From positions 1 through 54,286 of the forward strand of contig CAIQEI010000032.1 in NCBI GenBank assembly GCA_903870815.1: a stretch of DNA of 54,286 bases, written 5' to 3'. The DNA is from an uncultured Verrucomicrobia subdivision 3 bacterium. Its GTDB lineage: Bacteria; Verrucomicrobiota; Verrucomicrobiia; Limisphaerales; UBA11358. Both the position numbers and the translations under genes were made by a program. Shown piece by piece: positions 51,416 through 54,286 of this stretch. Under the pieces are notes generated by a model. That model did no database searches. It saw only the letters and a list, made by a program, of their open reading frames with translations, and had not been told where the DNA came from. How positions within the stretch are numbered: position 1 is the first letter of the stretch; every line of letters starts with the position of its first letter.

Positions 51416-52738
51416 TTACATCCGGCTCCGGGGTCGGACCGGCTGTTTTTTTAGTTCGGCCACGATGCGATCCACTTCGGGGATGGCATGGGCGAAGTAT
51501 TGCTTAAAGCCGCGGCAGAGATAGTTCAGCCCCGGTTCGCCGGTAGGCGTGCGAATGATGCGGTTCTTCGGGCATTCGCCCCAGCAGTCCGTGAGATAGG
51601 CGCATTGCCGGCAATACTGCGGCAAGGTCTCGTTTTTGGCATAGCCGAATTTCACCTGGGTCCGGGAAAACACCTGGCTGTCCAGCGCCTGGTCCTTGAG
51701 ATTGCCCACGCGATACTCCGGATAAACATAGTGGTCGCAGGAATAAACGCTGCCGTCGTGCTCCACCGCCAGGCCTTTGCCGCAAAATTCACCGTAGATG
51801 CAAATCTGCGAACCCAGGCCCATGTGCTGCGAAACCAGCGTCTCGAAATGATTGATCAGAATTTTGCCGAAGTCATTCCGTCGCCATTCATCAAACACCT
51901 TGCAGAGGAAATAGCCCCAATCGTCCGGATCCACCGTCCAGTCCGTCACGATGGAATTCGGATGGTCGGGCCGGGCCTCGGGATCGCCGTCTTTCGGCAG
52001 GGCGGCGTTGTCCCACTTATGCGGCGCGGTTTTCTCGAAGCCCTTGTATTCCACAATGGGAATGAACTGCATGTAAGTGGAACCGACCTCGTTGCGGAGA
52101 AAGCGATAGACATCCAGCGGCTTCCGGGCGTTGTAGCGGTTGACGCAGGTCAGGGTGTTGAACGGGATGCCATAGCGCTGGAACAGCTTCGCCGTGCTAA
52201 AAACCTTGTCAAACGTGGGCTTCCCGCCCTTCGTGACGCGATACTTGTCGTGGATTTCCTTCGGCCCGTCAATGCTCAAGCCGACGAGAAACCGATTGGC
52301 CTTGAGGAACTCGCACCATTCCTCGTTGATCAACGTGCCGTTGGTCTGGAGGTCGTTCTGGATGGTCTGGAACGGCTTGGCGTATTTTTTCTCCAGCGCA
52401 ACGACTTTGCGGAAGAAATCCAGGCCCATCAACGTCGGCTCGCCGCCCTGCCAGGAAAACACCACCTCCGGGCCCGTCACGCCGGCAATGTATTGCTGGA
52501 TGAATTTCTCCAGCACTTCATCGGACATCCGGCCGGTGCCGGGACCGCCGGGCAGCGTCTCCTTGCTCAGATAAAAACAGTAGCTGCAATCCAGGTTGCA
52601 GGTGGAACCGCTGGGCTTGGCCATGACATGGAACCGCCGGCGCGCCTGGTTGCCCAGTAACAGGGGCGCGTCATATTTGTCCGTCATGCGGTCGGGGGCA
52701 GTTTTCATCGGGGATGCCTGGCCAAATGATGGGGTCAT
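51416..52738 (-). CDS. anaerobic sulfatase-maturase-type radical SAM/SPASM enzyme
   Basis: 440 residues. The radical SAM cluster motif CNLDCSYC spans residues 47-54 (Cys47, Cys51, Cys54), then SWQGGEPTLMG. The SPASM part contains CDHYVYPE, CRQCAYLTDCWGECPKNR and YLCRGFKQYF, ligating two extra 4Fe-4S clusters. This pattern is that of anSME enzymes that make formylglycine in sulfatases. No sulfatase is visible in the window, so the target must lie elsewhere. The start is uncertain (ATGs at 52738, 52708 or 52687). Confidence 0.9.
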   Translation of the reverse strand: MTPSFGQASPMKTAPDRMTDKYDAPLLLGNQARRRFHVMAKPSGSTCNLDCSYCFYLSKETLPGGPGTGRMSDEVLEKFIQQYIAGVTGPEVVFSWQGGEPTLMGLDFFRKVVALEKKYAKPFQTIQNDLQTNGTLINEEWCEFLKANRFLVGLSIDGPKEIHDKYRVTKGGKPTFDKVFSTAKLFQRYGIPFNTLTCVNRYNARKPLDVYRFLRNEVGSTYMQFIPIVEYKGFEKTAPHKWDNAALPKDGDPEARPDHPNSIVTDWTVDPDDWGYFLCKVFDEWRRNDFGKILINHFETLVSQHMGLGSQICIYGEFCGKGLAVEHDGSVYSCDHYVYPEYRVGNLKDQALDSQVFSRTQVKFGYAKNETLPQYCRQCAYLTDCWGECPKNRIIRTPTGEPGLNYLCRGFKQYFAHAIPEVDRIVAELKKQPVRPRSRM

Positions 52739-52795
52739 TCGGCCCGGATGCCGTCAGTTAAGCCATCGGGCGCAATACAAGTAAAGACTTTTCAC

Positions 52796-52897
52796 ATGTC
52801 CGATCTCGCCACGCTACCGGAGTCGAAGGTGCGACCGGCCTATTGGCTGGAGCGCGTGGCGGAACAGGTTGGCAAAAATTACCCTCCGCCAAAATGA
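52796..52897 (+). CDS. 33-residue hypothetical peptide
   Basis: ATG at 52796 gives a 33-residue peptide with a charged, Trp-containing body (RPAYWLERVAEQVGK) ending in YPPPK. It looks more protein-like than chance but has no family. It could be the stub of a larger lost gene. A short hairpin (CCTGG/CCAGG) follows. Low confidence. Confidence 0.3.
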   Translation: MSDLATLPESKVRPAYWLERVAEQVGKNYPPPK

Positions 52898-53125
52898 CCT
52901 GGTTCTGCCAGGGGATATGACATGGCGACAACGAAAATCACAGATTTCTAATCCCTGCCCTCGTGACGGGAAAAGTTCTTCGAAGGTTTGCTGGAAAGGT
53001 CAAGGGCTGGAAGTCCAATCCCAACATGTGGGGCGACTGACACCGATGCGGAGAATATTTTCCCGAAACCGCGTGCGTCGGCCGAAACCTTCTCATATCA
53101 TACCCCCCCGTTGGTTTAAACCTTT
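52898..53125. other. intergenic stretch before kinase-like gene
   Basis: Mostly non-coding. It holds a small inverted repeat, CCTGG and CCAGG, at 52898-52912 and a short C-terminal-like reading ending in WKSNPNMWGD at about 53040, with no start codon. It must contain the promoter for the kinase-like gene. Confidence 0.35.
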
Positions 53126-54286
53126 ATGTCTGCACAAATTGATCAGACTCCGCCAGCCATAGCGCCGGTCGCCACCAAGCGCAACGACCTTGAAATCAAG
53201 GATGCCCATCTCATTTTCGAATCCATCTGGCGGGAATTGGAGGCGGAATTTGGCCGCGAACACCTGCGTTTCCCCAAGGAGATCATCCTGCTTGGGGGCG
53301 CACCAGGTGCCGGCAAAGGAACCAACACCGCCTTCATCGCCAAGGTGCGGGGCTTGACTTGCCAGCCGATCGTGATCAGTTCGCTGCTCAATTCGACGGA
53401 AGCCCGGGCGTTGAAAAATACCGGCACCATGGTCGGTGACCGGGATGTGATCGGGCTGGTATTGCGGGAACTGCTCCGCTCGGAATATCATGACGGGGTC
53501 ATTCTGGATGGTTTCCCGCGCACCCATGTTCAGGTCGAGTGCTTGAAACTGCTGGTGGACAAAATGCACGCGCTGCGCCGCGAATTTTACCACACCCCGT
53601 TAAGCATTCATTTTCGCCAGCCCACGATCCACATCATGGTGCTCTTCGTGGACGAAAAGGAATCCGTGGCCCGCCAGCTCAAACGCGGACGCGAAACCAA
53701 AGCCCTCATCGAATCCCCAACGCGGACAGCCAACCGCCCGCTGCCCGAAGACCGTCCGACCGATCACGATGAAGCGCTAGCCAGCCGGCGCTACCGCGTA
53801 TTCAAGGAGCAAACCTGGGAGGCCTTGCAGTCCTTGAAGGAGATTTTTCATTACCACTTCATCAACGCCCAGGGCCCGGTGGCGGAAGTTGAGGCCAACA
53901 TCCTGAACGAACTGGAATACCAAAGCACGTTGGAGCTCGACCCGCGCACCGTGGACCGCCTCCGAGGCGTGCCCGTGGCCAGCCAGATCATCATCCACGC
54001 CCGGCAGGAATTGGTGAAACGGCTCGATGGCTATGAACTCGAACACGGACCGCTGTTCGCCCGGGTGGTCGCTTTCATTGAAGAAAAAATCCTACCAATC
54101 GTGTTGCGGCACGCGATTTCCGGCACCGCGCATATTAACACGGAAGCCAGTCTTTTGGATGATCGCCAGGCGCTGGCCATGCTGATCGATGTGTTTTCGG
54201 AACGAGGCTATCACGCCGACGTGGATATTCACCGGATCGAAATTCCGGATCACGTCGACCTCGCAACCGGCAAAGTGACTTGCCGG
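53126..54286 (+). CDS. nucleoside monophosphate kinase-like protein, C-terminally incomplete
   Basis: 387 codons to the window edge without a stop, so the end is missing. The first ~35 residues are a loose leader. An adenylate-kinase-like domain follows, with P-loop GGAPGAGKGT near residues 57-66 and the substrate box LDGFPRTH near 133-140. LID-region sequences are present in altered form (PEDRPTDHDEAL). After about residue 220 a C-terminal extension of at least 160 residues follows (ELEYQSTLELDPRTVDRL, ASQIIIHARQELVKRLDGYE, VDIHRIEIPDHVD), which is not part of ordinary adenylate kinase. Probably an Adk-derived kinase with an added domain. Confidence 0.75.
   Translation, partial: MSAQIDQTPPAIAPVATKRNDLEIKDAHLIFESIWRELEAEFGREHLRFPKEIILLGGAPGAGKGTNTAFIAKVRGLTCQPIVISSLLNSTEARALKNTGTMVGDRDVIGLVLRELLRSEYHDGVILDGFPRTHVQVECLKLLVDKMHALRREFYHTPLSIHFRQPTIHIMVLFVDEKESVARQLKRGRETKALIESPTRTANRPLPEDRPTDHDEALASRRYRVFKEQTWEALQSLKEIFHYHFINAQGPVAEVEANILNELEYQSTLELDPRTVDRLRGVPVASQIIIHARQELVKRLDGYELEHGPLFARVVAFIEEKILPIVLRHAISGTAHINTEASLLDDRQALAMLIDVFSERGYHADVDIHRIEIPDHVDLATGKVTCR

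Noticed and set aside
52969..53040. Short reading ending WKSNPNMWGD upstream of the kinase-like gene
   Set aside because: It resembles a C-terminus but has no ATG and is cut off by stops; at most a gene remnant.
1..54286. CRISPR arrays, rRNA genes, complete insertion sequences, phage modules
   Set aside because: No regularly spaced identical repeats with unique spacers, no rRNA-like sequence and no transposase were seen. The only recombinase trace is the truncated integrase.

Overview
The window looks like a GC-rich chromosomal segment of a Verrucomicrobiota bacterium, perhaps Pedosphaera/Limisphaera-like. This is an inference. It rests on an alternative complex III (ACIII) operon, a 225-residue protein of a type I associate with this phylum, an integrase remnant of a type I also associate with it, and several short dispersed repeats. 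Most genes are ordinary housekeeping genes. Small AT-richer accessory islands sit between them.

Layout. 1-1.2 kb: a reverse-oriented candidate integron gene cassette with an attC-like palindrome, next to the C-terminal stump of a tyrosine recombinase that abuts or truncates a hypothetical gene (to 2.3 kb). 2.4-7.1 kb: lepA, lepB, a short-chain dehydrogenase and small membrane proteins. 7.2-14.7 kb: glgA, serS, leuD, an atypical protein kinase, yhbY, maf, aroK and queG. 14.8-20.5 kb: a complete RND efflux operon (adaptor, permease, outer-membrane factor). 20.6-25.7 kb: two tiny membrane genes, a DUF2207/LemA pair and an AT-rich secreted beta-helix-like protein. 26.1-37.3 kb: a ten-gene minus-strand respiratory operon. 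37.6 kb: tRNA-Pro(UGG). 38-45 kb: pgi, pgl, ispH, a dGTPase-like HD hydrolase and an M3 peptidase. 45.1-46.7 kb: two small genes with integron-like boundaries, then a repeat island. 46.8-54.3 kb: a 225-residue hypothetical protein, a POT peptide transporter, small membrane proteins, a DapF homologue, a lipoprotein, an anSME-type radical SAM enzyme and a nucleoside-monophosphate-kinase-like gene that runs off the end.

The most interesting part is the respiratory operon. It runs actA-actB-actC-actD-actE-actF, then a 117-residue membrane protein, a CcoN homologue, CcoO and a cytochrome c, with almost every junction overlapping. ACIII oxidises quinol and passes electrons to cytochrome c or directly to an oxidase. 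Here the subunit placed where the oxidase should be is a CcoN-fold protein in which every canonical heme and CuB ligand appears substituted, including both low-spin heme histidines, the CuB histidines and the heme b3 histidine. It therefore should not be an oxygen reductase. It may be a cofactor-free membrane anchor for CcoO and cytochrome c that docks on ACIII.

Other notable items are a DapF homologue with Ser in place of both catalytic Cys, a 210-bp array of degenerate 21-bp repeats encoding a heptapeptide pattern, heptamer repeats at three further loci, and a 27-bp repeat present twice 26 kb apart.
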